From Chelonoidis abingdonii (Eukaryota; Chordata; Testudines; Testudinidae): a stretch of DNA of 64,000 nt. A program made the position numbers and the translations under genes. The stretch is from assembly GCF_003597395.2 (NCBI RefSeq), contig NC_133773.1, positions 123,102,483-123,166,482 on the forward strand, written 5' to 3'. Below are positions 11,116 to 22,234 of the stretch, in pieces; positions within the stretch are counted from its first letter, which is position 1, and the number at the start of each line of letters is the position of its first letter. The notes beneath the pieces were generated by a model. That model made no database searches. It was not told the origin of the DNA and worked only from the letters and a program-made list of their open reading frames with translations.

Positions 11116-13151
11116 GTGCAGAGACATAGGTCCCTAGATGAGGGGCTACTTTGGGATGCTGTTAGATGTATCTTGACCACCACATGCAACACTCACCATC
11201 ACATTCAATATGATCTTAAAAAGGAAGGGATTTAAACCCTCATTCTCAAAAGCAAAAACCAGTCCGTAATCTACAGGGATTAGAAACTTTTTCTGTTGTT
11301 TATTCCATAACTGCCCATTACAGGAGTCCTGTGAGGCATCCAGTGCTGGCAAATGATAGAGACAGAATAGCAACCTTGATAGATTACTGATCTGCTGTGG
11401 TGTGGCAATTCCTATGTTCCTGTGCACAAGGACAGCGTAAGGACATTGGGAAGAGTGAGCACGAGGACGTTTTGGGAAGACATTTTCAATGTAATGAATA
11501 CACACTACATACAAAGCATGTACATGGGAGCATCCATCCTTCCCCAAACCTCCTGTGGCAGAAGTGGAGCCCAGCCACTTGTTCTTTGCGACTCTAGCAA
11601 TCGGTTTAGATTTTCAAGGCTATGACTGCATGGGAGAAGGATTAGAGACTGGCATTCTAAAAAACAAAACAAACTGAGATTCTCCTTTGCACAGCTCAAA
11701 GGCTGGCCCTGCTAACAAAGCGCATGCGCAAACCTCAGAAACTCCCTCCAGTTCATCAGTATAAACAGGGACGGAGCTGGGATCATGTTTTGAGATTACA
11801 GGGAAGGAGGGGAAGGAGAGAGCCAAGAGCTCTCTGCTTGAAATCACAGGGAGAGAGGATTATCTGCTCTCAACCTTCAAAGAGGCTTGGATTTGGTTGA
11901 GAGAAAGGGTAGATGTTCAAACTTGTTCTTATGCTAGGGGGACAGTCATACCTAACCTTAGTCACCACAACATCCTTGTTGTCAAGTGCTCTGACTCCAC
12001 TTCTGGAAGAACTCCTTTTGGGAGCAGTACCTGCAGTAACCTACAATGTTTGAGGTCAAATAAGGTTGAAATTCGAGATGTAAAAAGCATGGAAGAGGTA
12101 AGTGTGTCATCCAGGCAATGCTACCAGTCATCCACAGCCCACACAAGGAAAGTGCAGGTGTTGCTTGTAAACTTCACTGTGTTATGTGCGTGTAATATTA
12201 ACAGCAGGGCTATCCAGAGCGGCTTAATTTTTAAGTCACCATTTACAGTATGTCGACTGATCTACATTAGCCTTGTTCTTTGTCCCGCTTAAGATCAACA
12301 AGAAAACCTCATTCTAACTTTTATTAAGTTCATACAGAAGTATATATGCCTCCTGAACATATTTTTTGAGCAATAGCGCATGGCTAGCTAGACATCAGCT
12401 TTCTGTTATGTATATAGTAGAATGACAGACGCATAAATCAAATACAGATTTAAAGGTGAGAATAGGAACTGCTGTTCTGGACTTTTTTACATTGTCTATG
12501 TAACAATGCATATGTTACATTTTAAAATTGCTAGAAGATATCAAGTAGTGTCTAAACTTGCAGTGATAACCATATGAGGAAGGAAGGTGAAGTGTGTAAT
12601 AAGTTTCTTCATCTTCCTTGTAGAAGATTCCTTTATTCCAGTGGCACTCAAACTTGCCACTATGTGACTGGACCAAAGTCCATAAGACCATCAATAGATT
12701 TTAAACACATTTAGAATATAAAAAATAGACAGCACAGTTAATTGCTATTATAGGCATGAAAACTACCAAGGAACGGTTACACTTTGAATAGAGGTGGCTA
12801 ACAGTACAAAGGCACAATTACCCCATCTGCCTGTGTCTTTGTTTTTTTGTTTGTTTTAAATTGCTATTTTTTGTCTGATGGCTCCGAGAAGTTTGCCCAG
12901 ATGTGTTGTGGAGTTTCTTACTCACAACCAAAGATGTGTTATACAATACCATATTCATTCTCAGCTCTGTGCTGCGAACAGAGAACTCTATGCATTATGA
13001 ATAATCACAGAGGGACAAATTAAATACAGTTCAGCAATTCTGCAAAAGTGCTATTTGTTTTAAGAGACCTGGGGTCCAATTCTGTAATTGTAGGATGCAT
13101 GGGACTCTAAATTGAGGTCAATGAAGTCACACACACAGAGAGACTGCGACA
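11116..13151. other. ABLIM2 intron, no gene recognised
   Basis: Short open frames here look random. 11720-11729 is GCGCATGCGC, matching the NRF1 core, about 30 bases before a TATAAA-like string near 11761. There is no CpG island, so promoter function is not supported; this could be an LTR remnant. Nothing else was recognised. Confidence 0.35.
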
Positions 13152-13198
13152 GTGGGCCTTTGGATTAAGGATTAATCCTTAATCCAAGAGAAACCCAC
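13152..13198. repeat. perfect 28-bp palindrome with four GGATTA/TAATCC cores
   Basis: 13160-13187 equals its own reverse complement over all 28 bases. It carries GGATTA twice and TAATCC twice. Outside it, GTGGG (from 13152) and CCCAC (to 13198) extend the symmetry imperfectly. TAATCC is the known core for OTX/PITX/GSC-type homeodomains with Lys at position 50, so a regulatory role is possible but only inferred. Confidence 0.6.
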
Positions 13199-13264
13199 AG
13201 CCAGTGTGAGGTGAGGGGAAACAGTCAGGAAACACCTTGGAGTCTTAAGGCAATCGTCCTCTTA

Positions 13265-13443
13265 GGGTATTTCTACACGGACAGGCTGACGGGTCTTAGG
13301 ATGCAGGGCTGTTTAACTGCAGAGTAGACTTTCTGGCTTGGGCTGCAGCCCGAGCTCTGGCACTCTCCCATTTTGCATAGCCCTGTGAGCCCGAGTCAGC
13401 TGGCACAGGCCAGGCATAGGTTTTTAATTGCAATATAGACCCA
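13265..13443. mobile_element. Harbinger-like MITE, imperfect copy
   Basis: Begins GGGTATTTCTACAC and ends AATTGCAATATAGACCC, giving an eroded inverted terminus. Inside are 'gcagcccgagctctggcac' and 'gcccgagtcagctggcacag', self-complementary GC-rich blocks known to me from a chelonian MITE. No clean target-site duplication remains. Confidence 0.6.
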
Positions 13444-13683
13444 CCTTCCAGTGCAAACAGCAGTGGGAGGAGCAGGCAGTAGGAAGTGACTCCCAAACTC
13501 TGGGGAAGGAAACAGTTAATTCCCCAGAACATCTGGACAGAAGGCTTTGCTGACCCTCTTCCCACCTCTTTGTTGCTTGGTTGAGTCCCCATTCCATTTA
13601 CCCCCCGGTCCACTCTAGCTGTACCATATGAGAATTGGAAAAAACTCAGCAGGAGTTAGTGCTGCTTCAGACAGGGAAAGGTT

Positions 13684-14545
13684 GTCATAAACAGATAGCT
13701 AAGGGTTAATGTTTCTTTTACCTGTAAAGGGTTAACAAAGGGAACCAAACACCTGACCAGAGGACCAATCAGGAAACCGGATTTTTCAAAGCTCAGAGAG
13801 GGAATTTTTGGGTGTATGTCCTTTGTCTGGTCTCTAGTGCTGTCTCGGCTCTGAGAGAGGATCTCTCTATCTCCAGGCTTTTCTAATCTTCTGTTTCCAA
13901 GTGTAATTACTGGTATAAGAGAATATAGGTTTTTATATTGTTTTTGTATTTACATGTGGGTATTTTGCTGGAATGTTTTAAATTGTATTTCTTTTTGAAT
14001 AAGGCTGTTTATTCCGTTTGTTTTCTTTTAAGCCAATGACCCTGTATATTATCACCTTGATACAGAGACCATTTTTATGGCTTTTTCTTTCTTTTTATAT
14101 AAAGCTTTCTTTTTAAAACTTGTTGGATTTTCTTTTCTAGTTGAGGCTCAAGGGGATAGGAATCTCTGTGCCAGGATTACGGTCTCTCTCAGGGAAAGAC
14201 TGGGAGGGGGAAAAAGAAGGAGGGGGGAAGGTGAATTGTCCTCTCTGTTTTGTAATTCAAGGAGTTTAAGTACAGTAATCTTCCAGGATAACCCAGGGAG
14301 GGGAAGCCTGGGAGGAGGTAAAGAGGGAGAAGGGAAGTGGGTTATTTCCCTTTGTTGTGAGACTCAGGGCATCTGAGTCTTGGGGTCCCCCAGGGAAGGT
14401 TTGGGGAGACCAGAGTGAGGCAGGGACTGATTCCTGTCTGGTGGCAGCGCTATTAGATCCAAGCTGGTAATTAAGCTTGGAGGGTTCATGCAGGCACCCA
14501 CATTTTGGACGCTAAGGTTCAGAATTGGGACTAAAGGTTAGGTGC
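13684..14545 (+). mobile_element. LTR-like dispersed repeat, class uncertain
   Basis: Starts near 'tgtcataaacagatagctaa'. It contains a CCAAT-like 'gaccaatcagg', 'cttctgtttccaagtgtaat', an AATAAG-type signal in 'ttgaataaggctgtttattc', then a purine-rich G/A tract at 14190-14345, and ends near 'cattttggacgctaaggttc'. I recall similar sequences as abundant in turtles. TG start, CCAAT and poly(A)-like signals fit an LTR with adjacent internal sequence, but I could not find both ends or a target-site duplication. No retroviral protein is encoded. Confidence 0.4.
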
Positions 14546-15765
14546 AGTGACGAAAGAAACTCCTTTTCGATGCCTTAGAAGAACAAAATATAATCCATAC
14601 AAAATAATCTCAAATCCCACTTATTTAAAGAGAACAAATATTTAACAATAAAAATCTTGTTTTTAATCAAGGTAAGTCATTGTTTTTCCTCTGTAACTGC
14701 ATAATTTATTAAACATCAAAATATTAAGGAAACCCAGAACAGCTTTGGAAAAAATAATTGCTCCCTGAGAAAGTATACAATTTCAAGTCCTTCATTCTAA
14801 TAATTACTGTTTTAGGGACGGGAAGAAACTATTTCCTCTCAGCTTTGCTAGTTTCTATGTAATACCTAGCAAAGAGAAAGTGTCTGCTGAAATATGCATA
14901 TTTGTAATTTACATAGTGCACAGTTTGTTCTGAATCAATTAGCTCTGGAATAAATTGATTGGTCACTTGTGTCTATGTATTTCTTCCTTTTCTGTGATTT
15001 GATCAACTCTTCAGCTATGTTCTCATTCAGTATTTCTATTATAATGCTGGTTACTTACATGTACAATAATAGTTTTCAAAGACTTGAGCTAAGGTCTGTT
15101 TCTAAATGTCAACCCCCATGACATGTTTCAGTGAAAAGATTATTGAAAAAATATTTTTGTCAAAAATGAACAAACAACATGTTGATGAAAAATTTCTACC
15201 AGCTGTGGTCATCACATGTTAGTTTTATAGCCATGACAATGGTGTTGCTGTTACTAAGAGTCCATCAGCAAAGAGAGATTGAATTGTTTTAAATCACTTT
15301 GTTCTGAATCTTGGTGTCATTTTTTGGCTGCTTCAACTTGGTTCTTGCACATGGTCATCAGATGTTTCCAAAGCATCCACCAGGCTGCCCTGAAAGCAAC
15401 ACTTCTATGGAAAATGACTCCTGGAACTAGGCTTTTCGGATTGAGAAACTACAGTAGGGTGGGCTCCATACAAGAGATTGAGGAAGGTCTTGTGAAATTC
15501 ACAAAGAACCTAAGACTCAGATGCTCTAGTGTGAAACAAGGGCTGATTTGAGGGTTTCCTGTGTACCTTGCAGGCAAGCTCCATTGCAGGGCACTACAAA
15601 CCAGGTACTCTCTCCACTGGGGATTTCCCCCAGAACAAAGGGGATTTCCCAGTGGCTCAAGGACAGTGTTATAACCCTACCCAAGCCCCTCCCATGCAGC
15701 ACATTGGGTTTATTAGAAGGGAAGCCGGGAGAGAGTCTAGTCAGAGCACAGTGCGTGCTGGCTAT
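14546..15765. other. ABLIM2 intron, nothing recognised
   Basis: AT-rich up to about 15250, then mixed composition. A few 60-110 codon frames near 15280-15890 show no recognisable domain, and part of them runs through the SINE that follows. Confidence 0.35.
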
Positions 15766-15946
15766 TCATAGAACACTAGGGTTGGAAGGGACCTCAGGAG
15801 GTCATCTAGTCCAACCCCCTGCTCAAAGCAAGACCAATCCCCAGACAGATTTTTGCCCCAGATCCCTAAATGGCCCCCTCAAGGATTGAGCTCACAACCC
15901 TGGGTTTAGCAGGCCAAGGCTCAAACCACTGAACTATCCCTCCCCT
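15766..15946 (-). mobile_element. tRNA-derived SINE with CR1-like tail (tortoise PolIII/SINE type)
   Basis: On the minus strand the element starts GGGGAGGGATAGTTCAGTGG, a good A-box context. It continues to a B-box-like block (GGGTTGTGAGCTCAATCC) and ends with a CR1-like tail (GGACTAGATGACCTCCTGAG, then CCTTCCAACCCTAG and TTCTATGA). A tRNA-like head joined to a LINE tail is the defining layout of these SINEs, which use the partner LINE machinery to move. The sequence is well preserved, so the insertion is fairly young. It is not a functional tRNA because no acceptor stem or full cloverleaf follows. Confidence 0.85.
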
Positions 15947-16433
15947 AGGCTGCTGCAACAGCCCACGGGGGAAAAAATATCAAAATTTGGCCTCCATTCA
16001 GAATTGAGTTATTGCTTTATAACTGAAACAAAAAAAAATTGGCTATTTGTAATTTACAAAGGAGCTAAAAAGAATTTAAAAGCTCAGTGCTGTATGTCCA
16101 GGTGCTGAACTTTACAATTCTGTCATCTAATGATAGTTTTGGCCTTTAAAAAGAAATATTGCAGTCATATACTATTCCACAGATTGGCTTTTTAGAAAAA
16201 AATTAATGGCTTTGTTTTAATTTTTCATGAAAGAAGTTTCATGTGCCCAGTTACAACATAGTAAAAGATCTGCAAACTAAAGACTCGCTCTAATTATACA
16301 CTGACATGACAGACAGTCCTTTGTGCCAATGATTCACAGAAAACAGTTACAAATAATGGATCTACTGAGAAGGTGATGACTTTTGTTGAGCAGTTCTCTC
16401 ATCGCCTTCTTTCTTCACTCCATCACTCTCTAG

Positions 16434-16990
16434 GTGCAGAGGGCTCCTGCTACACCACCGGAGAAGGATGAGATGGCTCTTGCACAGGGAGGACACTGGC
16501 AGCTGGTTACTTCTTGCAGCCATCAGTGTTCCACCCATGCTCCCATCACACCCTCCGTTCTGGTGAAGAATTGTTATGTGGCGCTGGAGATGAGGAGGGA
16601 GGAGGAGGAAGCGAAGCCATGCACCCCTGAGGCTGAGAGGATCCCATCTACCACACCCAGGAGGAAACGTAGGGTTGTGGTGATTGGAGACTCGATGTAT
16701 GCTGAGTGGCACGGAGCATCCCATTCTGTTGCCCTGACAGGCCTCTCGGGAGGTGATGCTGCCTTTTGGCCCGGGGGCCCGTATCCGAGACGTCTGGAGG
16801 AGATTGTCGGAATCGTCCGCCCCCTGGACTACTTACCCCATGCTACTCATCCATGTGGGAAACAATGATACTGCGAGAGGTGATCCCTCAGCAGATCAAG
16901 GCGACTGTACAGGGCTCTGGAGCACGGTGAAGTGGGTTCTGGTGCTCAGGTGTGTCTCCCTCGAGTTCTTCCGGTCAGGGTAGGGGCCTA
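16434..16990 (+). pseudogene. CR1 ORF1 remnant with SGNH/GDSL esterase-like domain
   Basis: The first frame ends in RRKRRVVVIGDSMYAEWHGA, where VVVIGDS is the nucleophile block of SGNH/GDSL esterase-like domains found in CR1 ORF1. A second frame, offset by one shift, continues with GPGARIRDVWRRLSE and PMLLIHVGNNDTARGD, the later conserved block. The two halves lie in different frames, so the protein is broken near 16750. In active CR1 elements ORF1 protein binds nucleic acid and may act on membranes; here only the remnant is visible. Confidence 0.75.
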
Positions 16991-17469
16991 GGCAGAGACT
17001 AGATGCATCCTTAGAGGTGAATGCCTGGTTGCGGAGATGGTTGTCTGTCAGGAGGGCTTTGGCGTTCCTCGACACGGACTACTGTTGCAGTTAAGTGAGG
17101 GAACTGCTAGGCGGGAGATTGGACTCCACCTGTCAAGTTAAGGGGTATAAGAGCATTTTTGGATGTCGACTGGCCTAACCTAAGTGGAGGGGGCTTTTAA
17201 ACTATGTTCGACGGGGGAGGTGGACCAAAGCCCAAATGTAAGTCTCAGAGGGAAACCTGGAGAAGGGATTGGAACTTGGAGGAATGCGGGGTTGTAATGG
17301 CAAGGAGAAAAGAGAAAGTAATCGGAACTGGGGGTGGGGGAATCAAATCATGGCCTTAAGTGCTTATCTCTCTCTTTTCTTATATCTGAGGTGTGTAGGA
17401 AAAGAGAACACCAGGAGACAATTCAAGGAGGAGGATGCAACAGGGGAAATAAGCAGCAGAAGAAAGTAG

Positions 17470-18284
17470 GGCAGTTGGCTGAATTTTTAAAGTGCCTGTA
17501 CACAAATGCGAGGAGCCTGGGAAACAAGAAGGAAGAATTAGTAGTACTGGCACAGACAGGGAATTACGATGTTATTGGCATAACTGAGACATGGTGGGAT
17601 AGCTCGCATACCTGGAGCACTGCCATGGATGGGTATAAGCTGTTCAGGAAGGATAGGCAGGGGCGAAGAGAGGGAGGAGTAGCGCTGTATGTAAAAGAGC
17701 TGTATGAATGCTCAGAGCTCCACTACGAAACTGGAAATGAGCCAGTTGAAAGTCTTTGGGTTAAATTTAGAGGGGAATGTCACAAGGGGGATGTTATGGT
17801 GGGTGTCTGCTACAGACCACCAGACCAGAAAGAAGAGGTGGATGAGGCTTTTTACAGACAACTAGCAGAAGTCTGTAGATCACAGGCCCTGGTTCTCATG
17901 GGAGATTTCAATTATCCTGATATCTGCTGGGAGAGAAATACAGCAGTGCACAGGCAATCCAGGAAGTTTTTGGAGATCGCTGAGGACAACTTCCTGGTAC
18001 AAATGCTGGGGGAACCAACGAGGGGCCTTGCGCCTCTCGACCTCCTGCTCACAAACAGAGAAGAGTTGATCGGGGAAGTAAGGGTGAACGGCAACCTGGG
18101 CAGCAGTGATCATGACATGGTAGAGTTCAGAACCCTGGTCAAAGGAAGGAAGGAGAGAAGCAGAACGCAAACCCTGGATTTCAGAAAAGCGGATTTCAGC
18201 TCCCTTAGAGAAATGATGGGCAGGATTCCCTGGGAAGCTGAACTGAAGGGGATGGGTGTCCAGGAGAGCTGGCAGTTTTTTTAA
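17470..18284 (+). pseudogene. CR1 ORF2 endonuclease domain (AP-endonuclease type)
   Basis: An open frame carries the apurinic-like endonuclease motifs in order: [15 protein letters not shown] (Asn), [11 protein letters not shown] (Glu), [10 protein letters not shown] (Tyr), [13 protein letters not shown] (Asp, Asn) and [10 protein letters not shown] (Asp-His). All expected catalytic residues are present. In CR1 this domain nicks target DNA to prime reverse transcription. The frame starts upstream at 17334 through non-conserved residues, so homology begins only around 17470. It ends early at a run of T near 18280, where a frameshift separates it from the reverse transcriptase. Confidence 0.88.
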
Positions 18285-18620
18285 AGAAACCATGCTAAGA
18301 GCACAGGGAAATACCATACCGATGTGCAGAGAAGAACAGCAAGCGTAGAAAGTGCCCAGCATGGCTTAGCAGGGAACTCAGTGGTGAGCTGAAGCAAAAG
18401 AAGGAAGCTTACAAAAAATGGAAGCTTGGACAGATGACTGGGAGGCATATAAGATTATTGCTCGGGCCTGCAGGGATAGAATCAGAAAGGCCAAAGGGCA
18501 ATTTGAGTTGAAACTAGCAAGGGATGTGAAGGATAATAGGAAGGGTTTTACAAGTATGTAAGCAACAAGAAGAGGACTAGGGATGGTGTAGGTCCCTTAC
18601 TCAATGAGGCAGGTATCCTA

Positions 18621-20245
18621 GTGGTGGAAGATATGGAAAAGGCTGAAGTACTCAATTCCTTCTTCACTTCAGTCTTTACGGGCAGGATCAACTCCCAGAC
18701 TACTACACTGGGGAACGCAGAGAGGAGAGGAGGAGAGCAGCCCACTGTGATAGAGGGTCAGGTTAGGGACTACTTAAAGACGTTAGACGTGCACAAGTCT
18801 ATGGGACCGGACGAACTGCATCCGAGGGTGCTGAGGGAGTTAGCTGATGTGATTGCAGAGCCGTTGACCATTATCTTTGAAAATTCATGGCGAACAGGAG
18901 AGGTCCCAGAGGACTGGAAGAAAGCAAATATAGTACCTATCTTTAAGAAAGGGAAAAAGGAAGATCCAGGGAACTACAGACCAATCAGTCTCACCTCAAT
19001 CCTGGAAAAATCATGGAGCAGGTGCTGAAGGAATCCATCCTGAAACACTTAGAGGAAAACAAGGTGATCAGAAGCAGTCAGCATGGATTCACCAAGGGTA
19101 AATCATGCCTGACCAACCTGATTGCTTTCTACGATGAGATGACTGGACTTGTGGATGGGGCAAAGCTGTTGATGTTGTATACCTTGACTTTAGTAAGGCT
19201 TTTGACACGGTTTCCCACAGCATTCTCATCAGCAAACTAAGGAAGTATGGGTTGGAGGAATGGACTGTGAAGTGGATAGAAAACTGGTTGAATCAACGGG
19301 CTCAGCGGGTAGGTATCAATGGCACACTCTCTAGTTGGCAACCAGTAACAAGTGGTGTGCCCCAGGGGTCTGTCTTAGGGCCCGTTCTATTCAATGTCTT
19401 CATAATGATCTTGATGATGGGATAGCTTGCACATTAAGTAAATTTGCAGATGACACCAAGTTGGGGGGAGTGGTGGACACGCTGGAGGGCAGGGATAGGA
19501 TTCAGAGAGACTTAGACAAATTGGAGAAGTGGGCCACAAGAAACCTCATGAAGTTCAACAAGGACAAGTGCAAAGTCCTGCACTTAGGACAGAAAAACCC
19601 CATGCACTGCTACAGGCTGGGGACTGTTTGGCTAAGTAGCAGTGCTGAAGAAAAGGATCTTGGGGTTACGGTAGATGGAAAGTTGAACATGAGCCTACAG
19701 TGTGCTCTTGTAGCCAAAAAGGCTAATAGCATACTGGGCTGTATTAGTAGGAGTGTTGCCAGCAGATCGAGGGATGTGATTATTCCCCTCTATTCGGCAC
19801 TGGTGAGGCCGCATCTGGAATATTGTGTCCAGTTTTGGGCGCCACACTACAAAAAGGACGTGGAACAATTGGAGAGAGTCCAGCGGAGGGCAACAAAAAT
19901 GATTAGAGGACTGGAGCACATGACTTATGAAGAGAGACTGAAGGAACTGGCTTATTTAGCCTGCAGAAGAGAAGACTAAGGGGGGATTTGATAGCAACCT
20001 TCAACTACTTGAAGGGATGCTCCAAGGAGGAGGGAGCTAGGCTGTTCTCAGTGGTGACGGAGGACAGAACAAGGAGCAATGGTTTGAAGTTGCAGTTGCG
20101 GAAGTCGAGGCTGGATATTAGAAAAAACTTTCTGACTAGGAGAGTGGTGAAGTATTGGAATGGGTTACCTAGGGAGGTGGTAGAATCTCCATCTTTAGAG
20201 CTATTTAAAGTCCGGCTAGACCGCACCCTGGCTGGGATTATTTAG
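18621..20245 (+). pseudogene. CR1 ORF2 reverse transcriptase, frameshifted
   Basis: Four consecutive frames together cover the CR1 reverse transcriptase. 18621-19028 has [20 protein letters not shown] and [20 protein letters not shown]. 19013-19240 has [20 protein letters not shown]. 19335-19979 has [12 protein letters not shown] (the FADD catalytic motif) and the C-terminal [12 protein letters not shown]. 19988-20245 gives the C-terminus ending [10 protein letters not shown]. Breaks occur near 19020, 19170, 19400 and 19950. Two of these (near 19400 and 19950) are single-base deletions relative to copy B, so they could be recent decay or assembly error. Confidence 0.88.
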
Positions 20246-20330
20246 GGAAAATGGTCCTGCCTTTAGCAGGGGGTTGGACTAGATGACCTCATGAGGTCCC
20301 TTCCAACTTTTTGATTCTATGATTCTATGA

Positions 20331-22011
20331 TATCCCTTCCCATCAGACCCAATCACACCCTGCCCCAAGATACAGGGATAGGAGGACCCTGATGTAGGTA
20401 GAGTGTTAAGCTGTATAGAAGTAGAATTCTCCATTGTCTATCTCTGGCATCAATGGGTCTCCTCCTTCGGAAGGGGTGTAATGATTTCTGTAGAACAGCA
20501 GCTCTTCACACTAATTAATATCCCTCTTCTGCATGGCAATTCACACAGTCAGAGAGGATCACAATACAACCACTCAGATATTACAATACAACATGGAACA
20601 GATATGACAAGTAAGATTAAAGCATGCAGCAACTCACAAGCATTCAACAGAACCTAAAGTGGTCTTAGCTGACGGGAAAATCTGACTCTCAAAAGCAGAA
20701 CTTGAACAATTCAACTGAACCAAGGGACCTAATTTTAGTGGGATTGCACACATCTAACTGAGGGCTAAGTTTGGCCCTGTGTATTTAAAGATTATCTTAG
20801 TTCGGCAATAGCTTTTAATGTCTTCGCATTTGTGCATTTCCACCCAACTGTTATCATTACTTAGCAATATTGAGTGTCATATTCAAAAGAACTCACCACT
20901 ATCCTAACTACTTCCCACAAAGTCAGTGAGTTTTACACCACTGACTCCAATGGGAGAAGAGCTGGCCCAACTCTGATTTCTTTTTGAAAATCCCACCCAC
21001 TGTTCTATATGTGTTTAATTTACTATAATGAAGGTTCAAACCTCTGTCATGGACCAAAAAGATGTAACAGAAGCTAAAAGCTAGACAGTGAAAGATTAAA
21101 GAGAGATGTGCATGCTTCTCATTTTATGAAATGTGTAGAACTTTAGAAGACTACATTAAGCACCTGTAGTTTTGCTATACACCTTTGATGCACATATAAC
21201 ATGAAACTAAGGAAATTACAAAAAAAAGCCCTATCAAAACAGAAACTTTACCTCATAAAATGAAACTAATTCATTTGTGAATTTAAAAGAATAAAATGTT
21301 TGGATTCTGCCTTCACTAAGATATTCTTTTCCCACGTATAATTACACTGAAACCCCCAACCTCCTCATTGCATTTTATTAATCATACAAATTCATGAAGC
21401 AGGTGCTCTTAAAATTCAATCCAGCAGACTGTAGGTGAAGTGTATGCCATTCAACAAAGTCCAGCTAGAATGGCTATGGGATGACGAGGGATATTTGATC
21501 AAGACATCTGAGAAGTTGCAGAATGTTCTTTATGCCCTCAAACAACAGCAGAGACTAATCAGAGAACACGATAAACTTAGCAGAAAAATTAAAAATAATT
21601 TCATGACCAAGGGGGGTCTTTCATGACCAAGGGGGTTCTTTAATGAATATATTATCAGCCACATGAAGATTCTTTACCTCCTAATGAATGGAAACATTAA
21701 TTCTGGTCTCTTGTCATTTATGAGCTAGTTATACACAGTAGTTCAGCTCCAACTCTAGTAAAACTTTCATGGTAGCATAGGATCTTTTAACGTCAGATAA
21801 AATGTTCTCAAATAGGAAACCTATAAGAGCTGGTCAAAATATGAATATGCATTTTCAAAAAATGTCAACCACTCAGAATGCTGGTAAAAACACAGCAACA
21901 TTTCTCATCAAAGCTTTTTTTACAAACCAGCTTGGGCTTTCCATTTCGAAGGGACTGTGGGTATTTTTTTTTCCAGTGTAGAACTACCCTCAGGGTCTAA
22001 AGGCCAGATCT
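20331..22011. other. ABLIM2 intron with small repeats only
   Basis: 20920-20990 carries a 'ccactgactccaatgggaga' palindromic-repeat fragment. 21601-21640 is a 20-bp direct duplication (tcatgaccaaggggggtctt, second unit differing at one base). A 63-codon frame ends within this duplication and shows no known domain. No other feature was recognised. Confidence 0.4.
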
Positions 22012-22186
22012 GCAAAGGGATTTAGACACCTAAAGATGCACAGCTAGGTACCTACTGGGATTTTCAAGAGCTCCTACACAGGCTAGTACCTAACTTCCCT
22101 TGAAAACAAGGTTAGATGTTCTTGAAGACTGCACTAGCTACCTATCTGCATCTTTAGGGAAATAGCTACCTTTAAACATCTGGCCC
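22012..22186. mobile_element. palindromic MITE ('ggccagat' ends)
   Basis: Left end GGCCAGATCTGCAAAG and right end (reversed) GGCCAGATGTTTAAAG. Inside, 'cacctaaagatgcacagcta' is complementary to 'ctacctatctgcatctttag', so the whole element folds back imperfectly. It is non-coding and diverged. Same family as 39451-39716. Confidence 0.55.
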
Positions 22187-22234
22187 TCAAGCACTTGGGC
22201 TGAATAATCAGTGGGGCCATTGGACAATTGAGAT

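Larger units (their letters stand above)
16430..20330 (+). mobile_element. near-full-length CR1 LINE (copy A)
   Basis: A 3.9-kb plus-strand CR1. It has an ORF1 remnant (about 16434-16990), an endonuclease frame (about 17470-18284), broken reverse transcriptase frames (18621-20245), a 3' UTR, and a terminal tail of GATTCTATGATTCTATGA ending at 20330. It is antisense to ABLIM2. The last 1,090 bp match copy B (46717-47808) with only 7 substitutions and 2 single-base indels by eye. Several frameshifts make it non-autonomous as assembled. The exact 5' end is uncertain. Confidence 0.9.

Noticed and set aside
15766..15946. tRNA gene
   Set aside because: A and B boxes are present, but the sequence continues into a CR1-like tail and lacks a cloverleaf; it is a SINE.
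17334..18284. Long 316-codon open frame as a host gene
   Set aside because: It carries CR1 endonuclease motifs and lies within a LINE with a typical 3' tail.
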